From the NCBI RefSeq assembly GCF_963583255.1, contig NC_084805.1, positions 6,626,827 through 6,690,826 of the forward strand: a stretch of DNA of 64,000 bases. The letters run 5' to 3'. Made by a program: the position numbers and the translations under genes. The notes under the pieces were generated by a model. The model did no database searches, was not told the DNA's origin, and saw only the letters and a program-made list of their open reading frames with translations. This DNA comes from Pyrus communis. Its lineage: Eukaryota > Streptophyta > Magnoliopsida > Rosales > Rosaceae. Each line of letters begins with the position of its first letter. The first letter of the stretch is position 1. This document shows positions 35,906 to 47,272 of this stretch, in pieces.

Positions 35906-37983
35906 TCAATAAGTATACCTGCACACGAGTCGGAACTACCTAAAGTGGTCTGTACGACAGGACTGGGTGTAAATAAATAAGCTCAAGTGCTACGATCACG
36001 TGAAGACTGGGCGAATAATCGCGGGTCACCTACGAGTCGGAACCACCTAAAGTGGTCTGTACGACAGGTTTGTGCACCTACCTTGAATCCAAGGTGAGCA
36101 TAAGGTGCGGGAGGTGAACATCACGTGAAAGACTGTGCCCTGGCCACGGGCGGGAGCACTAACACCGGGGTGCAGGTTTATGAGCTCTCAATGCATCTCA
36201 ATATAACATGTGCAACTCATGGCAACCAATACGACAGTATCGAAGTTGCCTAACACATAACTGTAGTCATGCTATAACACAATCGATTCAACTAGTACCA
36301 TAAACTCACCTGAACTTACCTGGGTGTCCTGAGTTCACCTTTGCACTTGAAAGCATTCCCAATAATTATATGCAAGTAATATACATATTGATATACTATG
36401 ATGCAATCTAATACTCAACCATGTCGTAGCATGTTCAATTATAAACAATACAGTGAGAAGTGTACAATCAATAACGCATTACTCCCAAACTACTTATTTT
36501 CAGGGATAATTATCCATGACGACCCAATTAACACTAATTTAACTAACTAATTCATAAAACTAAAACTTGTCTTTACCAATTTCCTTCGCCTTACTCAATT
36601 TCCCAAGCAAGGCTTTGGTCTCAAATATTTTATGGCTGCATCTAATGTCTCGTTAGACTGCCTACGTACCCTAAATAGGGATCAAGCCATTCGTAGTTCA
36701 TATCGTACTTCAAGCATTCACAATAATTATATATGAAAGTAATATACCTAATCAATTTAAAAGTGTCGATAGAACTCTCAATAATATGTACGGTAAAAAG
36801 GAAAAGATCCACTTACCTGGAGTCCACGCTATGATTCTCTAGCGCACACATCGAGGCGTCCTAAATGATTGGTCCCTGTGACCAATTATCAAATCACATC
36901 TCAGAACTCTTATCCGAAGAGTACGTAATTCACATAAAACACAACCTCAACGACATTCTAAAATAGTTTGATACCCATTGACCACAAGTCAACCGTCGAT
37001 CAAAGATCGACAGTAGGGTTTACAACCCTGTATAACTTGACCCGGAAGATCCGCATATCAGATTTCCAATCCGCAACTCCCAACGATCCACAATATGTTT
37101 CTAGAAAAACATACTAGAATTTCATTACGATCCAACGGTCAGATCTCCGCCAATTGCCTAAAACAAGTGGCCATGAACATTTATTTTACTAACTTACAAA
37201 TCCAATTCAGGAAGATCCGTAAGTCGGATTCCCGATCTGTAAATTCCTATAATCTTTAAATATTACGTATTATAATATATCCCATTTTGGTGACGATCCA
37301 ACGGTAGGGTAATCGATTCACATTTTTATCAAGTAACGTATCGTAACGAATTTAGGTTCCAACTATCAACCTACGTCATTCAAATGACAAAACTGAATTC
37401 AAGACATTTGACATAGCCTAAAAATAGCATTGGCGGCCCACTGGCCACGCGCCGCCACGGGTGTCGGCCGCCCCGACTCGCCGGAAAATCCAACTATTTC
37501 CAAAAATTCTCAAACTTCACAGAAATGAAGATCTCAGTGAGTGGAGCAACTTTCATACCTGCCACGAAGTCCAAAAGTGGATGGAAGATGGTCAATTTTG
37601 CCCACGAAGCCGGCGGATGCCTAAAACTTCCCGACGTCGATTCGTCGTCCACGGTGGTCCAACGGGGTCAAGGTTGGTTGGGTTTTTCTCCTGGGATGAT
37701 GGGCTACAAAGCCCAAGTGGTGGCATCGGCCATCGCTTTGCCGATTTGCCGGAAAATCGAAAAGGGTGGCCGGAGCACCATTGATTTTGGTCAACTTTCG
37801 TGGCCTCAAACCGCTCCATACCATGGTTAATCAAGGTGGTTCTTGGGTGGGTTTTGTAGAGGGGAATGAGAGCTTCAAGATGGTGGTGGTGGCATCGAAA
37901 AACTCCACCGGAGTTGGCCGGAATCGGCCTTGGAAGATGGTCTCGTGGTGGCGCGGGTATGGGTGCACGGGAAGCTCTCTTCC

Positions 37984-37986
<3 letters not shown>

Positions 37987-38022
<36 letters not shown>

Positions 38023-38050
38023 TTCTTCTTCTTCTTCTTCTTCTTCTTTC
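37987..38050. repeat. Poly-T and (CTT)n low-complexity tract
   Basis: A T run of about 35 bases is followed by CTT repeats. It gives rise to spurious Phe-rich and Lys-rich frames on both strands, none of them a gene. Confidence 0.95.
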
Positions 38051-38355
38051 TTTCCTCCCTCCGTTTCTGATTTTGGGTTTCCCCCACAAAGTGGGGGGTT
38101 TAATTTAAATACACACTAAACCTTGAATAACCAATTTCGAACGTCCGTAACTATATCGTTATAATCCGGACGCGCAAACGGCTTTCGCCTATACGTTCGT
38201 ACCAAAGAATACTACGAGGATATGCTTAAAGAATAAGTCCCACATCTCTCAAGTCGATGGTCAACGGAAGTCAAAGTCCTTGCCTCTAGGGCAATTTAGT
38301 AAATTCACGCTTTTAAAATAAAATAAAAACGTAAAATTTGGAACGGATTGTCACA

Positions 38356-39278
38356 TTGTGCTTTTTTCAAAATTTCTTCTGGTATGCTATGATAATAAAT
38401 AACTATGAAAAAAAAGTAAGTGTTTGATATACTATAGTAATAAAAGTGTTTTTAGCTAAAAAAAAAAAAGGTTAGAGATGGGGGTAGGATTGTCGATATG
38501 AAAGTTGCATTAATTGGTATTTGTTCACCCGCCTCCAATAGAAAAAATAAAATTAAAAAAAAAAAAGAAAATGAAAAGCATGTCTAGAGTTACTTCTGCT
38601 TTCTGCTGTTTTGGATATAATTTTGAAAAAAAAAAACATAATTAAGAGTCCACCTTTTTTAAAAAGATTAAGTAACCACAAACTAAACCCTAAGGAGGAG
38701 TGCACAATGATTCTTTGGGAACAATAATAACAAACTCCCATGTTTTTATTCCAATGAGAATATAAGGTCTTAACGTTGAATCTAAATACAAGAATTTGGT
38801 TAAACATTTAGGGAGATCAAATATTTTAAGTTAAATTTGTAAATTAAATATTATGGTTGTCAATTGTTGAATTATTAATTAAATGTCAATTAACTTGCTT
38901 GTTTCTTATTACTAACATATAATTTAACTTACAAATTTAATTTAAAATTTTAATGTTCCTAGCATTATCTTTATTTATATATCAGCTATCAAAGCTCGAT
39001 TTCTTCTTGGAGTTAATAGTCATTAACCTTTTTTAGCCATTAAATTGAAGAAATAAACTGAGAAAGACAAGTTTAAAATTAAATAAAAAGACCAACAGAG
39101 AATGGTAAAAAGTTATGAATTGTGGAAAGAGAAATTCTAAGAAAACTTATTAAAAAATAGAACTATTTATAGATTATCCATTACATTATGTTTTTAACAT
39201 AATATTTTTTAATATTAGAATAAAAATTAACGTAAAGAAGGGTCAGAAAATTTCACTTTTAAGAGTGTTTTCTTAAAG
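38356..39278. other. AT-rich 5' flank of the glucanase gene
   Basis: There is no gene. Poly-A and poly-T tracts are frequent. The part next to 39279 is the distal promoter of the beta-1,3-glucanase gene. Confidence 0.4.
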
Positions 39279-39320
39279 TATTTGGCATACGTCAACGAAT
39301 ATTTGGCATACGTCAACGAG
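39279..39320. promoter_or_regulatory. Two tandem 21-bp units in the glucanase promoter
   Basis: TATTTGGCATACGTCAACGA is repeated directly with one base of spacing difference at the end, about 195-235 bp before the ATG. On the minus strand each unit reads CGTTGACGTATGCC and so contains a TGACG core (TGA/bZIP type) overlapping a TTGAC core (W-box-like). Pathogen-induced glucanases are often controlled by such cores. Use here is inference. Confidence 0.5.
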
Positions 39321-39513
39321 AGGACTGAGAGACAGGTGGGGTCCCATCGCACGTGAGCACTTGAGTTCAGTGTCACCTTGCTTACTTTCTTACCGTTACC
39401 CTCAACTTGTTTTTTAGGGGTCTGAAGTCCGTCGTCTTCCGCACTCTGCACAAAAACAGCACACAGCTTCTCACCAGTATCCATTCTGTCGACACACTTC
39501 ATCGTCATCGTCC

Positions 39514-42500
39514 ATGGCGTCGTCGCTTTCGCACTTCCCCATCCTACTTGTCTTCTTCTTATTCACCGCTTTCCTCTCTGCAGGTACGTAATTACTTCTA
39601 GTTTCCCGGAAAATAAAGGAAAAAGTGTCACTTTCCTAAGAAAAATATAAAAATTTGTTTGCGTAATGAATTGATGAGAGCACAGTTATTAGCACTGCTC
39701 GAATTCCAAGTAACTTTGCCTTACTTACCTCATCTCGTAAGTAGGGAAAAACCCCACTGAAACGATTTGCTTTGATTGCAGAATCACAGTCCTTCATCGG
39801 CGTCAACTACGGCCAGGTCGCTGACAACCTCCCGCCGGCCTCCGACACCGCTAAACTCCTCCAGTCCACCGCCATCAAGCGCGTCCGTCTCTTTGGCGCC
39901 GACCCGGCCATCATCAAGGCCCTCGCCGGCTCCAGCATCGCTATCGCCATTGGCGCCGCGAACGGCGACCTCCCGGCCCTTGCATCCGATCCCAACGCGG
40001 CGGCGCAGTGGGTGAATTCCAACGTCCTCCCCTTCTACCCCGCCAGTAAAATCGACCTCATCAATGTCGGCAACGAGGTCCTCCTATCCAACGACCAGGG
40101 CCTCATCTCCCAGCTCCTTCCCGCCATGCGAAATGTCCAATCTGCCCTCTTTGCCGCGTCTCTAGGCGGAAAGGTCCGGGTCTCGACGGTGCACTCCATG
40201 GCCGTTTTGGCCCAGTCCGACCCGCCATCTTCCGGTCGGTTCAACCCGGGATTCCAGGACGTTCTCAAAGGACTTCTCGCCTTCCAGAGGGACAATGGAT
40301 CACCGTTTGCGGTCAACCCGTACCCATTTTTTGCTTACCAGAGCGACCCGAGGCCCGAAACACTGGCGTTTTGCTTATTCCAACCCAACGCGGGACGAGT
40401 CGACTCGGGGAGCGGAATCAAGTACATGAACATATTCGATGCTCAGGTGAGCGTGTTTTACACTATAGTGGGCCGGATTTGGGCTTTTTATAAAGTGGAT
40501 CTAGGCCCAGTTGAAAAATTGACCTGTTGGTCAACCGTCAACTGATTAGAATTTGCGTTATACGACGACTCACACGTTAGTATTTAAATCATGAGTCCAC
40601 GACATTGACATAAGAGTTTAGAACTAATGGTTTTTTTGGTAATTAGCGTTCGCTTTGCGATTTGTTTGAGAAGCACTTATGCACATAAGCACTTTTGTTA
40701 GAAGCTAAAATCAATAGAAGGGTTTCATGTACGTGCTTCTATGGAAAGCACAGATAGTTTTAAAAGTACTTTTATTATTTAGATGAGTTTTTTGTTATCT
40801 AAAAGACGTCGGTTGTTGTAGCCATTTCTAAATGCACTTCCAACCAAACACTTGGCAAATATACACCCTGCATGTGTTTAGAGTCAAGAGTAGATTAGAG
40901 AAAATTAGACAACGTGGAGTGTGAGGATTAGTTGAAAAAGAAGATGAAAGAAAATGTAGAATAAAGCAATTAATATAATATTACTATATCTTTAACTTTT
41001 AGGTCTTTTACTTGAACATCTACGAGATGTCTAATTATAAACATAAAATTTAAATTTAACAGCCTATGTTGCACTTTGGCCTTTTTTTGGTTTTTCACCC
41101 AATATGTCAAATTAAATTATTATTTTATTACATTAACCTATTATAATAAATGTTTTAAAACAATAAAATGCATTTTATAATCAATTAAAAAAAAATTGAA
41201 GTTGCTATCAATTTTGGTAGCAGAGGTGTGGGCTGTCAATTCATGTCATGTCACATCAGATTTGACTTTTTGATTTGAATACATTGTTGTTGCCTTTTTT
41301 TAATATTAGTGTTGATTTGGATATTTTGACATCTCATTTGGAAATACTCTTTGCTTAATAAAAAGGATGGATAATAAGGTTTAGGTGTAGGAAATGAGGG
41401 TTTTTGAAAACCCCAATTTCAACGGTCATTTAATTAGCATCATCCATATTACTCTTGTATTATTGTCCTTTCCTTTATCAAGGAAATGATGGGATCATTG
41501 AAATTACCTTGTATATGCAATTGATGCATGGTGACAATGTGACAGGCTGGCTAGTGGCCCATCACAATAATTTTAGATGAGGCCATGATTTCTATTGGCT
41601 TTGGATTCAGTACAACGTATTTGAAAAAAACCTAGACAAATTTTGTTGTTTCATAGAACCAAAATTTAATTTGGGACCACCATATAAAAGTATAAACCTC
41701 ATATTTCTTACTATAGGAGAAAATGTTAGCGAAACTTTAGTAGCAATGGGTTTTTTTCCCCGCAGATCCTTGAGATAGCATTCGAATCTTTTGCGGTCAG
41801 ATGATGCTGTAAGACCTCAATCTTTTACCATTGTATCGCAATATCATAGGTCATACCCATGTGAAAGAATTGGAAAGAAAATTGGAAAATGAAATCTAGT
41901 TTTGAAGTATTTTCCTTTTGTTATCGTTAATCGAACGGAGTTTTTTTCTCTGTAGCTTAGTAAATGCATAACTTGTTTGAACTATGCACGTTGTTTTCTT
42001 TTCTTGCAATGACAATTTTAATGACAAGCTAACTAATTAGAGAGTTCCAATGATTTAACCCTTATGCTTTTGAAGTCATTGATTGATGCAGTAATATAAA
42101 TGATGAAGTTTTACCATCTCTAGGTTGATGCCGTGCGGTCAGCCTTGAATGTAATTGGATTCAAGGACATTGACATTTTGATCGCTGAGACTGGATGGCC
42201 ATACCATGGAGATAGCAACGAAGTTGGAACTAGTGTGGAGAATGCAAGGGCATATAATGGCAATTTGATTGCACACCTTAGATCCATGGTTGGGACTCCG
42301 TTGATGCCTGGAAAATCTGTGGAGACTTATATCTTCGCGCTCTATGATGAGGATTTGAAACCTGGTCCAGCCTCTGAGCGATCCTTTGGTTTGTTCAAGC
42401 TTGATCTAACTGCGACATATGAAGTTGGTCTCACAAATAGTAGCCAGGTGACATATTTAAAACCTTCTAGCAAAATGTTCTCTTACCTCATCACTTTTAT

Positions 42501-43332
42501 GTGTTATATTGTTGACTGCAAATCTAGATAATTCGTTATATGGTCTGTTCAATACATATGAGAACATAATATGTCCTGTATCTGGCCGAACCTTATAATG
42601 CCTAATATTCTATGCTTTATAATACGCATGATTATTTATAACCCTTGGATTTCTATCCTTCAGACTCCATCAACACCAATGGTGTCTCCTTCACCCAAGC
42701 CTACTTCAGCACAGTGGTGTGTGCCCAAATCCGGCATTTCTGATGCTCAATTGCAGGCAAATCTTGACTATGCTTGCGACCATGGTATTGATTGCAGCGC
42801 AATCCAACCAGGAAGCGATTGTTTCGACCCAAACACTGTTGCATCGCACGCTGCCTATGCCATGAATCTGTATTATCATACTGTTGGCACAGTTCCTCTG
42901 AATTGCGATTTCTCACAAACAGCGATGCTCACATCCTCAAATCCCAGTAAGTTTTCTTTAACACGAGCACATATCGAAATGGCCTATGTTTTCCATGATG
43001 AGGACACACTTAACATAAAAGGGTGATTTACTTTCTGGGATAATAATTCATAAAGTGACCAATTAGAAACGTAAAAGTGTATAATCTTTTGACTTTTGTG
43101 GTGATAACGATTCTCTTAATAATCCAACTCCTTTTGTGAATGATTGCACTACTAATTGTGGCATTTTTCTTTTCACACATTTTATACCGGTGAAAAAATG
43201 GAACATCTCCAAAACCAGCATGACTACCTATGAAAAAATGTCTACTTGATTTGTTTCGGAACTCTTGCTAATTAAGTATGTGAATTGATTGCAGGTTATA
43301 ATGCTTGCAGTTACACTGGTGGAAGTACATGA
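39514..43332 (+). CDS. Glucan endo-1,3-beta-glucosidase (GH17) with X8/CBM43 domain
   Basis: Five exons, 39514-39583, 39782-40446, 42124-42447, 42664-42946 and 43295-43332, all with GT-AG borders and consistent phases, encode 459 residues. A hydrophobic signal peptide (about 1-26) precedes the GH17 barrel, which opens with IGVNYGQVADNLPP (29-42). The proton donor is Glu122 in VGNEVL and the nucleophile Glu267 in ETGWP. A Pro/Ser linker (about 354-370) leads to the X8 domain (372-455) with six cysteines, which binds callose or glucan. The protein ends right after X8 with TGGST and has no hydrophobic tail, so a GPI anchor is unlikely and secretion to the wall is expected. Closest in layout to Arabidopsis glucan endo-1,3-beta-glucosidase 7. 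It hydrolyses beta-1,3-glucan such as callose. The gene lies wholly inside the putative macrotransposon and shows no disabling change. Confidence 0.95.
40447..42123 (+). other. Large intron 2 of the glucanase gene
   Basis: At 1677 bp this intron is much longer than the other three (198, 216 and 348 bp). Part of it (40640-40860) contains AAGCACTT-type sequence shared with dispersed repeats at 44380-44790, so it has probably grown by a small transposon insertion. No clean ends are visible. Confidence 0.6.
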
Positions 43333-45412
43333 CTACCTGTGGAAGCAGGGAAAGTTAATATTATACCGAATAACAGATTCGTGAAGGGTTAGAAATCAAT
43401 TGGATACAAGGAATAAGGTGTTGGTGTGCTTTTTTGTTGTTTTTAATTTATATATGTAACCGTATAATTGTAAAGGTTCCTAGTTTTATTTGGGATATAT
43501 ATTAACTGTAAGAACTCTACCATAAATGGGAATGTGAATGAACTAGTTATTTCTCCAGATATTTATTCCTAAACCTTGGTAAGAAGGTTTGTTTTCACTT
43601 ATATATTTCGTACAAAAGTGGAAATTTTGTGGGGCTTGTACCACTGTTCGACTCTCGGTATTTTCCTCTCTAGGCCTTATTTCGATTACAAATTTACGAG
43701 AATCTTCGAGTATTGATTGGATTGAGTTAGAGCTTTGTTCATGTTGAAGTTGAAGACTGCATCTGACTTTCGCAAACAATGTGGCTGGTGAAATCTTTGC
43801 GGGCGCTTTCTTGAACTAGAAGTTGCCTAGTGGTAATGTTTTCCGGCCGCATTGCTTACCTCTAACCGATAATTATTTAGTGGTATTTAAACTTTACTTT
43901 GTTGGAGGAGATCATGAGCTGAATTTCATAGAGAACAATCTTTTTCCTTGCTGAACAAGAAAGAACCACACGACATGCAAATGAAACTTCAATTCCTGAT
44001 CCCAGAGTTATACTGGCATCGTTTATGCGCTTGAGTGAACACGTCAACCGTTTTTAACATCTTTAAGCGACTGTCAGCTACCACAACTACAAAATTTTAC
44101 CTTCCTATTCAACCAAAATGATTGTGTGGCTATGCGCGCGCTCTCCCTCTCTCCAATCATTTTTAACGAGAGTGGGCAACATTTTTGTTATTGTTCGATT
44201 GATGGGCACCTGGCATTGTCAGCAGCAACGATAGCCCAAGTAGCAATAGGAACTAGATTCCAACCTTTGATGGACATATCATATTTGCTTTTGCATTGTG
44301 AAGCAATTGCTACTTTGCTATGAAACATGGGATGGGCCAGGGAAGTGGAGTATATATATTTTTTAATGCCTTACATCAAAATATATTTCGTTGAAAACTA
44401 TTTTTAAAATAACTGAAAGTGTTTTTATTAAAAATATTTTTAAAACCACTTTGTAGTAAAAATTTAAGTGATTCTGGAAAAACAGTCAAGTGTTTTTTGC
44501 AAGAAGCACATATCTAATGCTTCTATAAAAAAGCACTTTAAGTGTTTAAAAAAAAAAAAAAAACATATCTGATGCTTATTCTAAAATCTATTTTACCAAA
44601 AGCACCTTAAATCATTTTAAAAGAACTTCCAAATGAACCATGCAAGTGTTTCTTTGAAAGCGCTACTATAACCCAGAAACACTCAAACTTATTTTTACTA
44701 AACGTAGTAATAAAATGATGTTAGTTATCAAAACGTACTTTCAACCATTACAGAAGCAATCACAAACACGCTATAAGCAATTACTAACTAACTAGGAAGA
44801 AAATTGTAAAGTTCTCTTGTTGACCTCACCATCCTTCAACCAAAAGGTAGAAATGAAAATTGTACATAGACAATTGATTCAATTACACTTTGTTCATGTT
44901 TGGTATATGGGATTGGATTAGATTGAATAACTTACTAAATTCAAGCTACGTTGAAGGATGAAATTATGGAGTCCGACTTCCAAAAGAAGTTAGTCATGAA
45001 AGAAACTTATATTCACATTCAACCATTTTTCTTATGATAAATGATATGCTAATATACCCTAAATTTAACTAAACTAGGGGAATGAGGGATAGTTTGAACT
45101 CAAAAGGAGTAGGTTGAAGAGGAAGATTCAAACCGACACTTACAAAATTACTAATTGTCACGCTAAACATTTCTTAACTTGACAGGTTAACAATGCCTAT
45201 GCTTGAATTTTTTTTTTCCCTATCTTATAAATGATATCATTATTGGGGTAAAATCCTCAATTGTTAGGAAACCCGCATCAAGATGTATAAGTATTATTAT
45301 TTTCAGTTACTGCAGTAAATCGCCATTCCACCTATGGTTGAAAATTGGTTCATCTATATATACTTATTAACTGTGGGCAACATTATTGATCTAGTTCGTA
45401 GATGGATTTAGT

Positions 45413-45447
<35 letters not shown>

Positions 45448-45522
45448 AAAAAAAGCCCACTTTATGAACTGCTTTGTGAACATATATTTAATACAACAAT
45501 TGTGAGGACAATGACCAAGCAA
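43333..45522. other. Glucanase 3' region and AT-rich DNA with MITE-like repeat
   Basis: The first few hundred bases include the 3' untranslated region. 44380-44790 is a repeat with many AAGCACTT/AAGTGCTTT-like motifs in both orientations, suggesting a palindromic MITE whose ends I cannot fix. A run of about 27 A follows at 45419-45445. No gene is visible. Confidence 0.45.
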
Positions 45523-45594
45523 TCCATTGTCGTCCAGCGGTTAGGATATCTGGCTTTCACCCAGGAGACCCGGGTTCGATTCCCGGCAATGGAA
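45523..45594 (+). tRNA. tRNA-Glu (anticodon TTC)
   Basis: A 72-nt gene folds as a complete cloverleaf. The acceptor pairs TCCATTG with CAATGGA and is followed by discriminator A. The D arm contains the A box (GTCCAGCGGTTAGGAT). The anticodon loop is CTTTCAC with anticodon TTC. The T arm contains the B box GGTTCGATTCC. There is no intron. A CTTTTT terminator for RNA polymerase III follows at once. The sequence is typical of plant nuclear tRNA-Glu, and no stem mismatch is seen. It sits within the putative macrotransposon. Confidence 0.97.
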
Positions 45595-45799
45595 CTTTTT
45601 GGCATTTTATTTAATTTTAATTTTACAGTTACACTTATATGCTGCTATATTTTATCTTTTTTTGGGAAAAGACGTATATGATCTGTGATCTGTGATCTAT
45701 TTGGGATGATTTTTATGTTTATTTTTCCTTTTATACAAGTGATACTCCAGGTTTTAAATGCAAAAATAAATACTCTAAACAAGTATTGTACTATCATAT

Positions 45800-46924
45800 T
45801 GGTAACCCTAAAAACTACCAAGCCTACGTGGTGCGCAGACCAAGTAACTAATAAGCTAACTACGTCATTCGGTTGAATGCGGGGCGTGCCAACTCGTCGG
45901 CCGAGGAGTAAAGTTTGTTGATGTTGTGTTGAGCGTGTTGCTGACTTCTTTATCTTGCGACTGTGGCCGAGGAAGGAACCAATCTCGACCTTTGGATTCT
46001 CGAGCCTAAAGACAAGACTGTTAGTTCTGCGAAGTTCACAAATCATTGGCGCCGAATTCGGTCACCGTGATTATATTTGTAAGAGTATAAACACGTCGAA
46101 TCGACACCAGACTGTACGAACACAAGTATTCAAAGGTGATGTATGTCTTGATGGTGAATGTGGTTCGGCCATCATAATGCCGAACTCTGAAACTCACTTG
46201 TGAATATCCAATCATAAAATCACTCGGCGTTCAATGCGCCAAATGTCATAACTCGTAACACCTTACTTTGCCGAGAAGGCTAATAATATGACCTCTACCA
46301 ATAAGGATTCGGAAACCCTTCTCGACCGAGACTTGGATAGGTAACCAGTTGGCCTCAACGCAATGCTGTTTATCCAAACTGAAGGTGAGCCTCTGCCGGC
46401 TAATTCTACAGCGACAGTACTGTTTATCCAAACTAAAGGTATTTGTCGGTTGCTTTCATAATGCTGTTTATCCAAACTGAAGGTGTGTCGGCGGGGAAAA
46501 GAAAATAAAAATCTCAAGATGTTTGAGAGGTTTTGCGCAGAGCAATTGTGTGTTGAATTGAGACCCTTGAATTGTTGCATGATGTCTTGTATTTATAGCA
46601 CCAATTCCTTCTTGAGATTGAATTAAACTCATATCTGGATTGAGAGTTCTTGTTTCGTTCCAACTTTGCTTCAACCAACCCTACTCCCATTAGGACTTTG
46701 AACTCACCCATTTTTTAGGCTTTATTCATTGTTGGTCGAGAATCCTAATTGCACTAGGACTTCCTCGACCCATTTGCTTATTTGAACTACTCTTTCTTGT
46801 AATAGGACTCGACCATCCCTGCTGATTGGCCCGGAATCACCAGACAGCCCATAATATTTTTGACACAGCGTGGGCTGAGAACAAACCTACACTTGGCCCA
46901 ACAATTTTATTTTGGGCCCAAACA
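45800..46924 (-). mobile_element. Solo LTR, 1125 bp, with 5-bp target duplication CATAT
   Basis: Read on the minus strand it starts TGTTTGGGCCC (46924) and ends GGGTTACCA (45800). CATAT flanks it at 45795-45799 and 46925-46929. A TATAAATA promoter lies on the minus strand at 46597-46590. No coding region adjoins it, so it is a solo LTR. The superfamily (gypsy or copia) cannot be told without internal sequence. Short frames within it are not genes. Confidence 0.85.
46364..46485. repeat. Three spaced copies of a 22-bp motif in the solo LTR
   Basis: CTGTTTATCCAAACTGAAGG occurs with at most one change near 46366, 46420 and 46463, each followed by unrelated spacer. In the LTR this lies just downstream of the inferred start site. 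Confidence 0.8.
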
Positions 46925-47078
46925 CATATTGAATGAATTGAATTCAATGGAACAAATATTATACTATCATATCGAATGAATCCATACAGTTATTCAACTC
47001 CCAAACCCATGCTGCTGCCACCACTCATGCCCCTTCTCCCCACTCCCCAAGCACCATAACAACCCCACTCTTTGATCC

Positions 47079-47232
47079 TTTTTTTTTTTTTTTGAACAAA
47101 AGATATTATATCTATTAAGGAACTAAGAAGTGGAGCAATAATGTGGTTCGAATACGTCTTTGATAAAAATCAAACCTAAAAGTTCTCACTTACAAGTGAA
47201 AAATACGACTAGACTGAAATATTAAGTGACAT
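47079..47232 (-). mobile_element. tRNA-derived SINE, minus-strand copy
   Basis: Read on the minus strand, it has a B-box-like AGGTTTGATTT, a shared ATTCGAACCACATTATTGCT stretch also present in the copy at 16785-16942, and an A-rich tail (the T run 47079-47093). It lies directly beside the left end of hAT element 2. Confidence 0.5.
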
Positions 47233-47272
47233 CTCTCCTAACTTCTTATACCAATTTTATTTCACTTTTTTT

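Larger units (their letters stand above)
35115..38355 (-). mobile_element. Solo LTR of a Tekay/Del-like chromovirus, minus strand
   Basis: On the minus strand it starts TGTGACAATCCGTTCC at 38355 and ends GAGGTGTGTCA at 35115. The start and end sequences and the inner hairpin block match the LTRs at 21342 and 55837. No polypurine tract, primer site or coding region adjoins it, so it is a solo LTR. TTGT stands immediately outside both ends (35111-35114 and 38356-38359), four bases of the expected five. It is 3.2 kb, about 1 kb longer than the copy at 55837, partly because of tandem repeats and of low-complexity poly-T and CTT tracts (37987-38050). Confidence 0.82.

Noticed and set aside
37592..38089. 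165-codon minus-strand frame with a long Lys/Arg run
   Set aside because: The run comes from the poly-T/CTT tract in a solo LTR. There is no domain.
35110..38360. Perfect 5-bp target duplication around the minus-strand solo LTR
   Set aside because: The flanks are GTTGT and TTGTG. Only the adjoining TTGT is shared, so I report four bases and not a perfect duplication.
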